From RYN-230 sp963718305 (GTDB lineage: Bacteria > Actinomycetota > Actinomycetes > Streptosporangiales > Streptosporangiaceae), in NCBI GenBank assembly GCA_963718305.1, contig CAVQZG010000007.1, positions 451,081-515,080 of the forward strand: 64,000 bases of DNA. Direction: 5' to 3'. Of this stretch, positions 1 through 9,348 are shown in pieces (position 1 is the stretch's first letter; each line of letters opens with the position of its first letter). The position numbers and the translations under genes were made by a program. The notes under the pieces are model-generated. The model saw only the letters and a list, made by a program, of their open reading frames with translations. It did not search any database and was not told the DNA's origin.

Positions 1-1058
1 CGGGTTCGGTCAGCACCAGCTCACAGCCGGCCCGCGACAGCGTGGTCGCGATCCGGTCGGCCGGGAAATGCGGCTCGATAGGCAGGTACACGCCGCCGGC
101 CTTGAACACCGCGAGGACGGCGGCCATCCAGTCCAGGGTGCGCTCGGTCACCACCGCGACGACACCTTCGCGGCGCAGGCCCCGCGCCAGCAGGGCCCGC
201 GCCAGCCGGTTGGCCCGGGCGTTGAGCTCCCGGTAGGTCCACTGCCGCTCGCCGCACACGGCCGCGACGGCATCCGGGTGCGCCCGCACCCGCTGCTCGA
301 ACAGCTCGTGGAACCGCTGGTCCGGCAGCGACCGGCGCGGGCCGGCCAGCCCTTCGATCTGGTACTGGAGTTCGTCGGCGGACAGCAGGCTCTGCCGCCC
401 GTGCCCGGCCTCGGGATCGGCGGCGATCAGTTCCAGCGCGGTGCGGTAGTAACCGAAGATCCGGGCCGCGCCGTCGGCGTCGACCACGTCGGCGCGGTAG
501 CGCAGCCGCAGGACCAGCCGTCCGTCGTGCTGGGCGACCCCGACCCCCAGCACGGTGTCCCGGTCCAGCTCACCGCCGGAGTCGCCCTCGGCCGGATCGA
601 AGACGGTCTCCGACGACGGCCCGGTCAGGCCCAGCTCACGGCGGAGCTCATCGACGCCGAAGTGCTGGTGGGCGAGCAGTTGTGACTCGGCCCGGCAGGT
701 GTCCAGCAGCAGCTCCCGCCACGATCCGGCCCCGGTCGCCAGCCGGCACGGCAGCACCTGGCCGCCCGGCCGCGGCCACGTAACCGGTCGTGACCTCCCG
801 CTCGCCCGACAAAGCGGCGAGCACCTTGGCGTGCACGGCCAGCAGTACCGAACTCAGCGGCACGCCCATCGCGTCCGCAAGCCGCCGCAAGGCCGCCACG
901 AGGTCGCCGGGGATCGTCCCCGCGTGCTGGCCGACGCTGGCCACCGGGGTGAGAGTCCACCGCGGGATCGCGGTGGACCCTCCGGCGAGGAGCACGCCGC
1001 GCCAGAACTCCCGGTCGGGGTCGGACGTGGTGGTGCCAGGCAGGCTGAATGTAGTCAT
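1..1058 (-). CDS. NRPS condensation-like/adenylation protein, partial, frameshifted
   Basis: Runs off the left edge, so only about 350 N-terminal residues are present. The ATG at 1058 lies 3 nt past the stop of the upstream carrier/terminal-domain gene, so the two are translationally coupled. The first ~230 residues (DREFWRGVLLAGG..., then LLAHQHFGVDELRRELGL) look like the C-terminal lobe of a condensation domain; no HHxxxDG motif is seen. An adenylation domain follows with motif A1 (WTYRELNARANRLA, near 190-235) and A2 (FKAGGVYLPIEP, near 65-100). The frame breaks once near 760; moving one base in a G/C run restores an open frame to the edge. The substrate-specificity residues lie outside the window, so the activated amino acid is unknown. 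Confidence 0.8.
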
Positions 1059-1061
1059 TGG

Positions 1062-3581
1062 TCACATCTCCCGGGCCGGGTTACCGCCCCACCGGGCGTG
1101 CTGAGGAATGTCCTCGCCCTTCATGAGGAACGAGTCGGGGGCGAGCACCGAGCCGTCGCCCATGGTCACGCCGTAGTGGACCATCGCCTCGACGCCGAGC
1201 GTGCAGCCGGCGCCGATCGTGGTCCGGTCGGATTTGAAGGTGCCGTCCTCCTGGGAGTGGCACTGGATCTTGGTGCCCGTGTTGAGGATGCAGTCATCGC
1301 CGAGGGTGGTCAGGGTCCGCTCGGTCAGGTAGCAGCCGTCGTCGAAGACCCGCTTGCCGATCCGCACGCCCAGGGCCCGCCAGACCAGGTTCTTGAACGG
1401 GGTGCCGTCGAACGCGTGCAGATACAGCTCCCCGGGCACCTTCCAGAGCCGCTCGTGCCGCCAGAAGTACTGGTCGTAGATCGAGCAGTACCTGGGCTGC
1501 AGCCGCCGGAACCCCCGGAGCCCGCGCTCGACCAGGATGAAAAACAGCGGGGTGAGCAGGGTACTGAGCGCGAGGAACGCGGCCGTCACCAGCTGCGCGA
1601 AACCGCTGAACGCGTCGAAGGCGGCCAGGGCGACCACGGTGAGCAGGAACACGTACAGCCAGCGAGAGGCCAGGAAGAAGGCCATGGTCCGCAGGTTGTA
1701 CCAGTTCTTGGCGTGCAGCCGGCCGCGCAGTTCCTCCCCGGTGCGCAGATGGTCGAACCGGCTGTCCCGCTCGACCGAGCGCGGGATCTCGAACGGCGGC
1801 GAGCCGAGCAGCCCCACCCCTTCGCGGATCTCCCCGTCGAGCGGGATCATCGCCTTCGTGGCGATCAGGCAGTTGGCGCCGGTCCGGCCGCCGACCGGAT
1901 AAGCGATGTTGTTCCCCACGAAATTCTGCGGTCCGATCGACACCCGGGACACCCGGAAGGACGTGCTGGAGAGGTCGGCATTCATCATCGTCAGTCCGTC
2001 GGCGACCATCGTCCCGCTGCCGATCGTGGTCAGGTACGGGGTCTCGTGTCCCACCTCGGTGCCGAAGTTCGACCCGGTCTGCTCGACCTGGGACAGGTCG
2101 TAGCCCAGCCAGCGCAGGTAGTAGACGATGTAGGAGCTGTCCCCGAACAGGTGGGTGAAGAACTTCACGCCGGTCAGCCGGGTGATCATCCGGTGGATCC
2201 GGTCGTGGAAGCCGTACAGGGGATAGACCGCGCCCGGTTTGAGGAAGAGGTTGAGCACCCGGGGCACGGTGAGCACGACGGCCAGGCCGCCGAGGAGCAG
2301 GCCGAAGAACAGCGCGCCGGAGATGATCAGCGCGCCGAGGTAGAGATCCGGCGAGGTGATCGCGGTGCTGCCCGGCTGCAGCAGCTGGTTCAGTGACGGC
2401 AGCCCGGTCAGCAGCAGGTACAGTCCGCCCTCGATCAGCGGCAGGTACAGGAAGAACACGAGCAGCAGGGTGAGGGTGCAGAACTGGACGCGGCGCAGCC
2501 TGCCGCAGCGAGCCGGCCCGACCCGGGCGTAGTTCACCTCGGTCGGCTGGGCCGGGGACCCGTGCCACCGCTGGCCGTCGGGTACGGTCTGGCCGCTGTG
2601 CAGCGCGGAAGCGTGCCCGATCTGCGCCCCGTCGCCCAGGGCGGAGTTGATGTCGAGGACGGTCTTCTCGCCGATGAACGCGTCCCGGCCGATCGTCACC
2701 GCGCCGGTCTCGATCCAGCCCGCCTCGGCCCGGTAGCACTGGATGAACGCGTCCTTGCGGATCACCGTGCCCGCGCCGATGGTGAGCAGGTCGGTGCAGA
2801 CCGGCACGTGGGCGGAGAAGATCGCGGTTCCCGGCCCGATCTTCGCGCCCAGCGCGCGCAGGTACAGCACGAACAGCGGGGAGCCCGCGCCCACAAGGGC
2901 CAGCGGGTTCGACCGGACCAGCGTCTTGACGACCCAGAACCGGACGTAACCCAGGCTCCAGATCCGGATCCGCTGCGGTTTCCACCGGCCGATGAGCACC
3001 CACTTGGCCAGGATCGGCACGGTGCACACCACCAGGAAGGCGGCGCCGCCGAAGACCGCCGCCCGCAGGTAGATGTCGGCGAAACCCGAGCCGTCGGAGA
3101 TCCACCCGTAGGCCCACGCGCCGACCAGCGCGACGATCCACGCATAGCCCAGGAAGCACAGGAACTGCAAAACCCCGCACATTACATAACGCCCCGTGCT
3201 GGCCGGCGCCGCCGCCTCGGCCGGCGCGGGACGCGGGGGCCTGGCGGCGACGGGCGCGGCGTCCGCCAGCGCCACCGCCAGGCTGCTGATGGTGGGATGG
3301 GCGTAGATGTCCTTCATCGACACCGGCGGCAGATCCCCGCGCTTCCTGACCCGGGCGCAAAAATGGGCCATGACCAGGGAGTCGGCCCCCAGCTCATCGA
3401 AGAAGTGGCTGCCGGCCGGCAGCTGGTCGGTGTGCATGACGCCTGCCAGGACCTCAGCCAGGGTCGCCTCGAGGCCGGCCGCCGCGTCGGTGGTCAGGGT
3501 GCCGGTGGTCGAGGTGCCGGTGGTCGGAGTGCCGGCAGTCGGGGTGCCGGTGGTCAGGGCGTCAGCGAACTTCCCGGTCAC
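1062..3581 (-). CDS. Carrier protein plus Pls/PosA-type NRPS terminal membrane domain
   Basis: 839 residues from a GTG whose GTGA overlaps the stop of the sbnA-like gene. A Thr/Gly-rich repeat linker (residues ~9-30) leads into a phosphopantetheine carrier with core motif LGADSL (~70). After an Ala/Pro linker come several hydrophobic membrane segments alternating with three left-handed beta-helix (hexapeptide) regions, e.g. ITIGRDAFIGEKTVL, VSIGPQNFVGNNIAYP and TTIGAGCTLGVEAMV. This is the terminal module seen in epsilon-poly-lysine synthetase-type NRPSs (Pls/PosA family), which link monomers into isopeptide polymers or short oligomers at the membrane. In the usual form it follows the adenylation and carrier domains in one protein; here adenylation is encoded separately downstream. 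Family assignment is strong; product is unknown. Confidence 0.85.
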   Translation of the reverse strand: MTGKFADALTTGTPTAGTPTTGTSTTGTLTTDAAAGLEATLAEVLAGVMHTDQLPAGSHFFDELGADSLVMAHFCARVRKRGDLPPVSMKDIYAHPTISSLAVALADAAPVAARPPRPAPAEAAAPASTGRYVMCGVLQFLCFLGYAWIVALVGAWAYGWISDGSGFADIYLRAAVFGGAAFLVVCTVPILAKWVLIGRWKPQRIRIWSLGYVRFWVVKTLVRSNPLALVGAGSPLFVLYLRALGAKIGPGTAIFSAHVPVCTDLLTIGAGTVIRKDAFIQCYRAEAGWIETGAVTIGRDAFIGEKTVLDINSALGDGAQIGHASALHSGQTVPDGQRWHGSPAQPTEVNYARVGPARCGRLRRVQFCTLTLLLVFFLYLPLIEGGLYLLLTGLPSLNQLLQPGSTAITSPDLYLGALIISGALFFGLLLGGLAVVLTVPRVLNLFLKPGAVYPLYGFHDRIHRMITRLTGVKFFTHLFGDSSYIVYYLRWLGYDLSQVEQTGSNFGTEVGHETPYLTTIGSGTMVADGLTMMNADLSSTSFRVSRVSIGPQNFVGNNIAYPVGGRTGANCLIATKAMIPLDGEIREGVGLLGSPPFEIPRSVERDSRFDHLRTGEELRGRLHAKNWYNLRTMAFFLASRWLYVFLLTVVALAAFDAFSGFAQLVTAAFLALSTLLTPLFFILVERGLRGFRRLQPRYCSIYDQYFWRHERLWKVPGELYLHAFDGTPFKNLVWRALGVRIGKRVFDDGCYLTERTLTTLGDDCILNTGTKIQCHSQEDGTFKSDRTTIGAGCTLGVEAMVHYGVTMGDGSVLAPDSFLMKGEDIPQHARWGGNPAREM
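3498..3557. repeat. Four tandem 15-bp repeats in a coding linker
   Basis: Four consecutive 15-bp units of the form GTGCCGGTGGTC + 3 nt (plus strand), with a partial copy just upstream. On the minus strand they encode pentapeptides such as TGTPT/TGTST in the N-terminal linker before the carrier domain. In-frame unit length means copy number could vary without breaking the gene. Confidence 0.8.
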
Positions 3582-4591
3582 GCGAGCCCCCGGACCTGGG
3601 CGTGGGCCAGCAACCGGGAACCGGCCGTCACCTCATCCGGGCTGAGTACGTCCTCGCCGTAGAGATCCTGGAACCAGCTGGCCCGGTAGATGGTGTCGAG
3701 ATAGCGCTCACCGAGGTCCGGGGCGACGGCGACCGCGGTGAGGTCCCGGGCGTCAGGCCGGGCCAGCCAGCCCAGCGCGCCGCAGACCACCGTGCCGGTG
3801 GAGCCCCCGAACAGGAATCCGCGCCGGGCCAGGCGATGGCAGGTCCGGATGGTGTCCGCCTCCTCCACGCGGACCACCTCGTCCACGTAGGACTCGTCGA
3901 GCAGCGGTGGCCGGATGCTGGTGCCCAGGCCGGGGATCATCCGGCGGCCCGGTGGTCCGCCGAAGGTCACCGAGCCGGCGCTGTCCACCGCGACGACCCG
4001 CACCGGCCGGTGCCATTCCCGGAAGTACCGGGCACAGCCCATCAGCGTCCCGGTCGTGCCGGCCCCCACGAACAGCACGTCCAGTTGCGGGAACTGCCTG
4101 GCGATGGCCGGTGCGGTCGTGCGGTAGTGCGCCTTCCAGTTGCCCGGATTGCTGTACTGGTTGAGCCACACGTACCGCTCATCGGTCGCGCACAGCGCGC
4201 GGACGTAGTCGAGCCGCGCGCCCAGGAAACCGCCGGCCGCGTCCGGCTCGTCGACGATGTGCACCTGGCTGCCCAGCGCCTCCATCAGCATCCTGGTGGA
4301 CAGGTTGCAGCGGGAGTCGGTCACGCACAGGAACGAGTAGCCCTTGCTGGCCGCGATCATGCTCAGCGCCACGCCCAGGTTCCCGGACGAGGACTCGACC
4401 AGGACCGACCCGGGCGTCAAGACGCCGTCCCGGTCGGCGGCCTCCACCATCTCGGTCGCGGCCTTCAGCTTGATCGACCCGGCGAAGTTGAAGCCCTCAC
4501 ACTTCAGGAACAGCGGTTGCCCGAAGATCGACTGAAGGTCGACGTACAGTTCGTCTTCGTTGAATGCCTGGGGAACGGATATGACTGGCAC
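3578..4591 (-). CDS. SbnA-like PLP enzyme (diaminopropionate biosynthesis type)
   Basis: 337 residues, GTG start at 4591 with an AGGGGGG ribosome site about 6 nt upstream. Cysteine-synthase fold: PLP lysine region FAGSIKLKAA (~37-46), substrate/Asn loop SSSGNLG (~68-74), phosphate-binding GAGTTGTLMG (~177-186) and a C-terminal GGSTGTVV loop. It resembles SbnA, which condenses O-phospho-L-serine with L-glutamate to give N-(1-amino-1-carboxyl-2-ethyl)-glutamate on the way to 2,3-diaminopropionate; an ordinary cysteine synthase is less likely because of its position as first gene of the NRPS operon (GTGA overlap with the next gene). The usual partner SbnB is not in the window and may lie to the left. 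Confidence 0.75.
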   Translation of the reverse strand: MPVISVPQAFNEDELYVDLQSIFGQPLFLKCEGFNFAGSIKLKAATEMVEAADRDGVLTPGSVLVESSSGNLGVALSMIAASKGYSFLCVTDSRCNLSTRMLMEALGSQVHIVDEPDAAGGFLGARLDYVRALCATDERYVWLNQYSNPGNWKAHYRTTAPAIARQFPQLDVLFVGAGTTGTLMGCARYFREWHRPVRVVAVDSAGSVTFGGPPGRRMIPGLGTSIRPPLLDESYVDEVVRVEEADTIRTCHRLARRGFLFGGSTGTVVCGALGWLARPDARDLTAVAVAPDLGERYLDTIYRASWFQDLYGEDVLSPDEVTAGSRLLAHAQVRGLA

Positions 4592-5396
4592 GCCAGCCCC
4601 CCTCAGCCGCGGCGTGTGGCGTGGCCGCTTCTCCGGGCCGGCATTCGTCTTCTGTTAGGAAGCCCGTTTTCGCAGGCCGTTGATTCCCTCGTGGCGCACA
4701 TATCCATGAGTGCGGAGATCCCCACCTCTGCAACCTTCCCCTGTCGTCCGGCCTGGGCATCCCTGCCCATGGCCCGCCCTCGGTGACGTCGTGATCGGGT
4801 GCATGGCAATGCCGTGGCCCGGCCGGGAAGCCGCGGATCAATGTTGCGGCCCGGCAAAAGCCAAAGTGGTTTTTAAGGTCTCGATAGCAAAGCGATCAGT
4901 CCGGACTCATGTGAGCCGGACCCGCCCCCGTGGCGTGCTGCGCCCACGTCAAAACCTGCACCAACGTCCCCACCGCCATCAGTACATCTGGCTGGCCCCC
5001 TGAGCCAGCGCGAAGAACCTGATCAACGTGTCCCCATGCCACGGAAAAATCCTCGCGCCGGCACCTGCGGGACGAATCCCGCAGGCGCCGGCGGCGAGCA
5101 CCCCCCCGTTACAGGTTCAAGAACGAGCACCGCCGCGGAATGGTTCAGATTTTACTAAGACAAAAGCTGGAGATGGTCATCTGCCTCCAGCCTCGCGCTG
5201 GGTGGGTCAGTTGTTGCATGCTCTATGTGATTGACAAATTACATTAGGTCGCCAATTAGGCACCACTAGCCTCGTTGATCACGTCGCTCACCGTTGGTGC
5301 CGACGTCCCGCACGCGGCATGCTCTGCGAGCTCGTGGTGACGCGCCTGGTCTAGGTTCGGCGGCGAGACTCCGGTCTGGCCGGCCTTCGGCCCCGG
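4592..5396. other. Intergenic region with a terminator and AT-rich segment
   Basis: About 800 bp without a credible gene. It separates the amidohydrolase stop from the NRPS-operon start, both minus strand. It contains a strong hairpin (listed separately), an imperfect inverted repeat at 4900-4920, and an unusually AT-rich stretch at about 5140-5275 with the direct repeat ATTAGG (5243-5248 and 5256-5261). The ~450 bp between the hairpin and the sbnA-like start is probably its promoter and leader, but I cannot point to a convincing -10/-35 pair. Short open frames here show no family sequence. Confidence 0.5.
5042..5093 (-). terminator. Rho-independent-like terminator after the amidohydrolase
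   Basis: A 17-bp inverted repeat (5056-5072 with 5077-5093, one mismatch, 4-nt loop CGAA) is followed on the minus strand by a short T run (GATTTTTCC at about 5044-5052). It lies about 300 nt downstream of the amidohydrolase stop and upstream of the NRPS operon, so it would insulate the two. Confidence 0.6.
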
Positions 5397-6632
5397 TTAC
5401 GAGGTGCCTTTGACCTGGCGTCCGCCGACCCAGACCGTCGTGATCCGGCCCGGGTCCGCCAGCACGGAAATATCGGCCAGCGGGTCCCCATCCACGGTGA
5501 TGAGATCGGCGTCGTAGCCCTCGGCCAGGAGGCCGCTGCGCGGCGCCTGCGGCCCGAGGGTGCGCGGCGCGGTGGCGGTGGCCGCTTCGATCGCCTGCCG
5601 GGGCGTCATGCCCAGCGCCACCAGGTGCACCAGCTCCGTCCCGTTGGTGCCCCAGGCGCCCGGCAGGTCCAGCCCGGTCAGTCCGAGGTCGGTGCCCATC
5701 GCGATGGTCACGCCCAGCTCGATCGCCATCCGCACCATGTCGGCGTGGGTGTCCGCGACGGCCGTCAGCTTGGCCGCTGCGTACGGCGGGACCTTATCCA
5801 GGTGGGCCAGGATGTTCTCGATGATCGTCCGGGTGGGGACCAGGATGGTGCCGGTCTCGCGCATCGCGTCGCAGGCTTCCTCATCCAGGTAGGTCCCGTG
5901 CTCGATGGTCGCGACCCCGGCCCGCAGCGCGGCCATGATTCCGGGCTTGCCGTGGCAGTGTGCGGCCACCACCCGGTCGGCCAGCCCGGCCACCTCGACG
6001 ATGGTCCGCAGCTCAGCGTCGGTGAACTGCTGATGGACGGGATGGTCCACCTCGGACATCACGCCGCCCGACGCGCAGACCTTGATGACGGCCGCACCCC
6101 GCCGCAGCTGCTCCCGGACCGCGCGCATGCACTCGGAAGTGCCGTCGGCCAGCCGGAACGTTCCGTCGTAGTGCCCGAAGTCGTGCATCCACGACAGCGG
6201 GTAAGAGTGCAGGTCGCCATGACCGCCCGTGGTGCTGAGGACGGCACCCGCGGCATAGATCGACGGCCCGTCGAGCAGCCCTTCGCGGACCGCCTGCGCC
6301 AGGTAGATGCCGAGGCCGCCGACCTCGCGCACCGAGGTGATGCCGGCGTTCAGCGCGTTGGTCAGGTCACGGGCCGACCGGGCCGCGCGCAGCGGCGTGG
6401 GCTCCTGCGGCAGCCGGGCCAGGTCCAGCGCCCGGCTGCCCATGAAGTGTCCGTGGCAGTCCCACAGCCCCGGCAGCACGGTCGCTGCACTCCGGGCGGC
6501 CGTGCCCGGCGTGGCCGGCGCGCTGGCGGCCGGCCCCGCGTAGCTGATCCGCCCGCCGTCGATCAGGACTGTGGCGTCGCGGACCGGCTCGCCGCGGCCC
6601 GGGATCAGCAGCCCGGCGTTGATCCGTTCCAT
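5397..6632 (-). CDS. Metal-dependent amidohydrolase (imidazolonepropionase/prolidase-like)
   Basis: 411 residues. The start is set by a clear AAGGAG site 5 nt before ATG at 6632; the frame stays open further upstream but that part is not protein-like. Amidohydrolase-superfamily landmarks: HxH metal site in DCHGHF (~60), metal-bridging lysine in VIKVCASGGV (~180), histidines in AAHCHG (~220) and IEHGTYLD (~240), and the metal aspartate in MGTDLG (~320). The family hydrolyses cyclic amides or dipeptides in the cytoplasm; the substrate cannot be told. Diverges from the MmpL gene across ~180 bp that includes a GC hairpin (about 6713-6730). Confidence 0.85.
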   Translation of the reverse strand: MERINAGLLIPGRGEPVRDATVLIDGGRISYAGPAASAPATPGTAARSAATVLPGLWDCHGHFMGSRALDLARLPQEPTPLRAARSARDLTNALNAGITSVREVGGLGIYLAQAVREGLLDGPSIYAAGAVLSTTGGHGDLHSYPLSWMHDFGHYDGTFRLADGTSECMRAVREQLRRGAAVIKVCASGGVMSEVDHPVHQQFTDAELRTIVEVAGLADRVVAAHCHGKPGIMAALRAGVATIEHGTYLDEEACDAMRETGTILVPTRTIIENILAHLDKVPPYAAAKLTAVADTHADMVRMAIELGVTIAMGTDLGLTGLDLPGAWGTNGTELVHLVALGMTPRQAIEAATATAPRTLGPQAPRSGLLAEGYDADLITVDGDPLADISVLADPGRITTVWVGGRQVKGTS

Positions 6633-6798
6633 GAGTCTCCTTCGTCGTCCGCTGCCGCTGTGCCCAGGCCTGGTGGCCTGGGCCTCCGGGAAAGTCTGGC
6701 CCTGGGATAGAGCCCCGCCGGTGGCGGGGTCCGGAGCGGACCCGAAAATGAGACCGTCCGGCCTCGGGGTCGCGCACCGACCTGTCGGCGGCGGGCCG

Positions 6799-6804
6799 TA
6801 GGCT
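6799..6804 (+). promoter_or_regulatory. Possible -10 element for a leaderless mmpL transcript
   Basis: TAGGCT (TANNNT type) sits 8 nt upstream of the ATG at 6813 and no Shine-Dalgarno sequence is present, which fits a leaderless actinobacterial mRNA. No clear -35 was found. Confidence 0.4.
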
Positions 6805-6812
6805 CGTTGCCC

Positions 6813-9296
6813 ATGCACATCGATGCGATTTTCGGTGCACTCGGCCGCTGGTGCGTCAAGCTTCGCTGGCTGGTCCTGCTGGTCTGGGTGGTCGGCGCGA
6901 TCGCGGCTGTGACGCAGCTGCCGTCGCTGTCGAGCGTGACCCAGAGCAACAACTCCAAGTTCCTGCCCGCGAGCGCGCCCAGCCAGCACGCGATCGATCT
7001 GTCCGCGCCGTTCGGCAGCTCGAACCTGCTCCCGATCCCCGTCATCGCGGCCACCACCAGCGGGCCGCTGACCGCGGCGGACATCAGCGCCATGACTTCC
7101 CTGCAAAACCAGTTGCACTCCGTGACCGGTATCAAGCAGGTACTTGACGTCGGCCGTTCCGCCAACGGCCAGGCCGTGCAGCTCCTCGCCCTCGCCGCCA
7201 ACAACAGCGGCAACCAGAACTATCAGCAGGACCTGATCGACAGCATGCGCGCGAAGATCGCCAGCGCCGGGCTGCCGGCTGGGCTGCGGGTCCACCTGGC
7301 GGGCAGCATTGCCGTGCAGGTGGACCAGCAGAAGGCGTCCGGTAACACCGGCAACAAGGTGCAGGATCTGTCGCTGATCTTCATCATCGTGCTGCTCGTG
7401 CTCATCTTCCGGTCGCTGACGCTCGCCATCACCACGGTCCTGCCTGCGCTATTTTCTGTGCTCATCTCCGGTCCGCTGGTGGCCGAGGCGGCCAAGCATG
7501 GCCTGCAGGTGTCACCGCTCGCCCAGTTCCTGCTGATCGTCCTGGTGCTCGGGGCCGGCACGGACTACGGGCTGTTCCTGGTCTTCCGGGTCCGCGAGGA
7601 GCTGCGGGCGGCCGGCCATGACGTGACCGGGATGGACGGGGCGCCCGAGCATGGCCTGTTCCGGTCCGTGCTCTCGGATCTGGCCGGGGCCCGCCCGGCC
7701 GCGCGGACCGCGCTGGTCGAGTCGGTCACGCGGGTCGGTGAGTCGATTACCTTCTCGGGCGCCACGGTCATCGCGGCGGTGCTGACCCTGCTGGCGGCCA
7801 GCTTCCCGTTCTACTCCAACCTCGGCATCCCGTTCGCCATCGCGATCGTGGTCACCCTGCTGGCCGGCCTCACGCTGCTGCCCGCGCTGCTGTCGATCCG
7901 CCTGTCGTTGCTGGCGGTGAAGCGGACGCTGTTCCAGGCCATGTTCCACAAGCCCAAGCTGCTGCCCTGGAGCATCCAGGGCAGCGGCGGGATCGGCGTC
8001 TGGGGCCGGGTGGCCGGCCGGATCGTACGCCGGCCCGCGACCACGCTGACCATCGGCGTGCTGGTGTTCGGCGGCCTGGCCCTGGCCGTATTCGGCTATA
8101 CGGCGTCAGGCTTCGGCGGCAGCACGGCCCCGCCGGCCGGCAGTGACTCGGCGAAAGGCACCCTGCTGCTGACTCAGTACTTCCCGGAGTCGGCCGCCAA
8201 CCCCACCTCGCCGATCTTCAAGTTCAGCCAGCCGGTCTGGACCGATCCTCAGGTCCTGGCCAAGGCGACCAGCGAGCTCAAGGCGAGCAGCCTGTTCACC
8301 ACGGTGGCCGGGCCGCTCAACCCGAGCGGGCTGACGCTGCCACCCGCGGACTACGCCCGGCTGCACGCCGCGCTCGGCCCGGCCAAGGCCCTGCCGCCGG
8401 TCCCGCCACCGGGTCTGGCCAGGAAGGTGCCGCCCGCCGTCTACCAGCTCTACCGCAGCACCTCGAACTTCATCAGCGCCGACGGCCGGACGGTGCAGTA
8501 CTCCGTCGGGCTGAAGGCCGGCGATCCCGGCGGCACGCCGGCCCTGAAGGCTGTCCCGGCGATCCGCTCCGAGGTCACCAGGGTGGCCGGGTCCATAGGT
8601 GCCGCCGACTCGGCGGTCGGCGGCGAGGCGCCGGCCCTGTACGACATCAGCTCCGTGTCCAACAGTGACCTGGTCAGGGTCATCCCCATCGCGATCGTGG
8701 TGATCGGGATCCTGCTGGCGCTCGTGCTGCGGAGCCTGGTCGCCCCGCTCTACCTCATCGCCTCGGTGGGCTTGTCCTACCTGGCCGCGCTCGGGCTCTG
8801 CGTGCTGCTGTTCGTCAACATCGGGGGGAGCGATGGACTGGTCTTCTTCCTGCCGTTCCTGATGTTCATCTTCCTGCTCGCGCTAGGCGAGGACTACAAC
8901 ATCCTGGTCATGACCCGGATCAGGGAAGAGGCGCGCAAACAGCCGCTGCGTGAGGCGGTCGTCAAGGCGATCGGCGTGACCGGCACCACCGTGACCTCGG
9001 CCGGCCTGGTCCTGGCCGGCACCTTCGTGGTGTTCGGCATCGTGGCCGGCGGCGGTGCGGGCGGCAGCCAGTTCCGCGACATCGCGCTCGGCCTCGCCCT
9101 CGGGATCCTGATGGATACCTTCCTGGTCCGGACGCTGCTGGTGCCCTCCACGGTCGTGCTGCTCGGCCGGTGGAACTGGTGGCCATCCAAGCTGGCCATG
9201 GACCGTCCGGAGGTGCCCGCGCCTGCGGCCGGGAAGGCCGTGGCCGGGTCAGCCGGGCCGGAGTCCGCCGCCACGACGCAACCAGAATCGCGCTGA
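6813..9296 (+). CDS. MmpL/RND-family membrane transporter
   Basis: 827 residues from ATG 6813 (a TTG two codons upstream is possible). Architecture is the MMPL pattern: one N-terminal membrane helix (~15-35), a periplasmic/extracellular loop, five or six helices (~185-370), then the same layout repeated with a second helix group (~620-790). The segments after each extracellular loop carry acidic/tyrosine pairs (GAGTDYGLFL, ALGEDYNILV) typical of proton-coupled MmpL proteins. The family exports lipids, siderophores or other hydrophobic compounds. No partner gene identifies the cargo. Confidence 0.9.
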   Translation: MHIDAIFGALGRWCVKLRWLVLLVWVVGAIAAVTQLPSLSSVTQSNNSKFLPASAPSQHAIDLSAPFGSSNLLPIPVIAATTSGPLTAADISAMTSLQNQLHSVTGIKQVLDVGRSANGQAVQLLALAANNSGNQNYQQDLIDSMRAKIASAGLPAGLRVHLAGSIAVQVDQQKASGNTGNKVQDLSLIFIIVLLVLIFRSLTLAITTVLPALFSVLISGPLVAEAAKHGLQVSPLAQFLLIVLVLGAGTDYGLFLVFRVREELRAAGHDVTGMDGAPEHGLFRSVLSDLAGARPAARTALVESVTRVGESITFSGATVIAAVLTLLAASFPFYSNLGIPFAIAIVVTLLAGLTLLPALLSIRLSLLAVKRTLFQAMFHKPKLLPWSIQGSGGIGVWGRVAGRIVRRPATTLTIGVLVFGGLALAVFGYTASGFGGSTAPPAGSDSAKGTLLLTQYFPESAANPTSPIFKFSQPVWTDPQVLAKATSELKASSLFTTVAGPLNPSGLTLPPADYARLHAALGPAKALPPVPPPGLARKVPPAVYQLYRSTSNFISADGRTVQYSVGLKAGDPGGTPALKAVPAIRSEVTRVAGSIGAADSAVGGEAPALYDISSVSNSDLVRVIPIAIVVIGILLALVLRSLVAPLYLIASVGLSYLAALGLCVLLFVNIGGSDGLVFFLPFLMFIFLLALGEDYNILVMTRIREEARKQPLREAVVKAIGVTGTTVTSAGLVLAGTFVVFGIVAGGGAGGSQFRDIALGLALGILMDTFLVRTLLVPSTVVLLGRWNWWPSKLAMDRPEVPAPAAGKAVAGSAGPESAATTQPESR

Positions 9297-9348
9297 ACGG
9301 CGGCCCGGAACCAGGAAGACCGGGGCAGATCGTACCGCCGCTGATGGC

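Noticed and set aside
555..2396. 613-codon plus-strand open frame
   Set aside because: Antisense to the carrier/terminal-domain and NRPS genes; composition is Gly/Arg/Pro/His-rich with no family motif, typical of a high-GC shadow frame.
4710..5234. Small plus-strand frames in the 4.6-5.4 kb gap
   Set aside because: No ribosome sites or family patterns; sequence varies in composition like non-coding DNA.
5231..5260. TTGACA followed by AATTAG as a plus-strand promoter
   Set aside because: No plus-strand gene follows until 6813; -10 is poor and the site lies downstream of a minus-strand gene.
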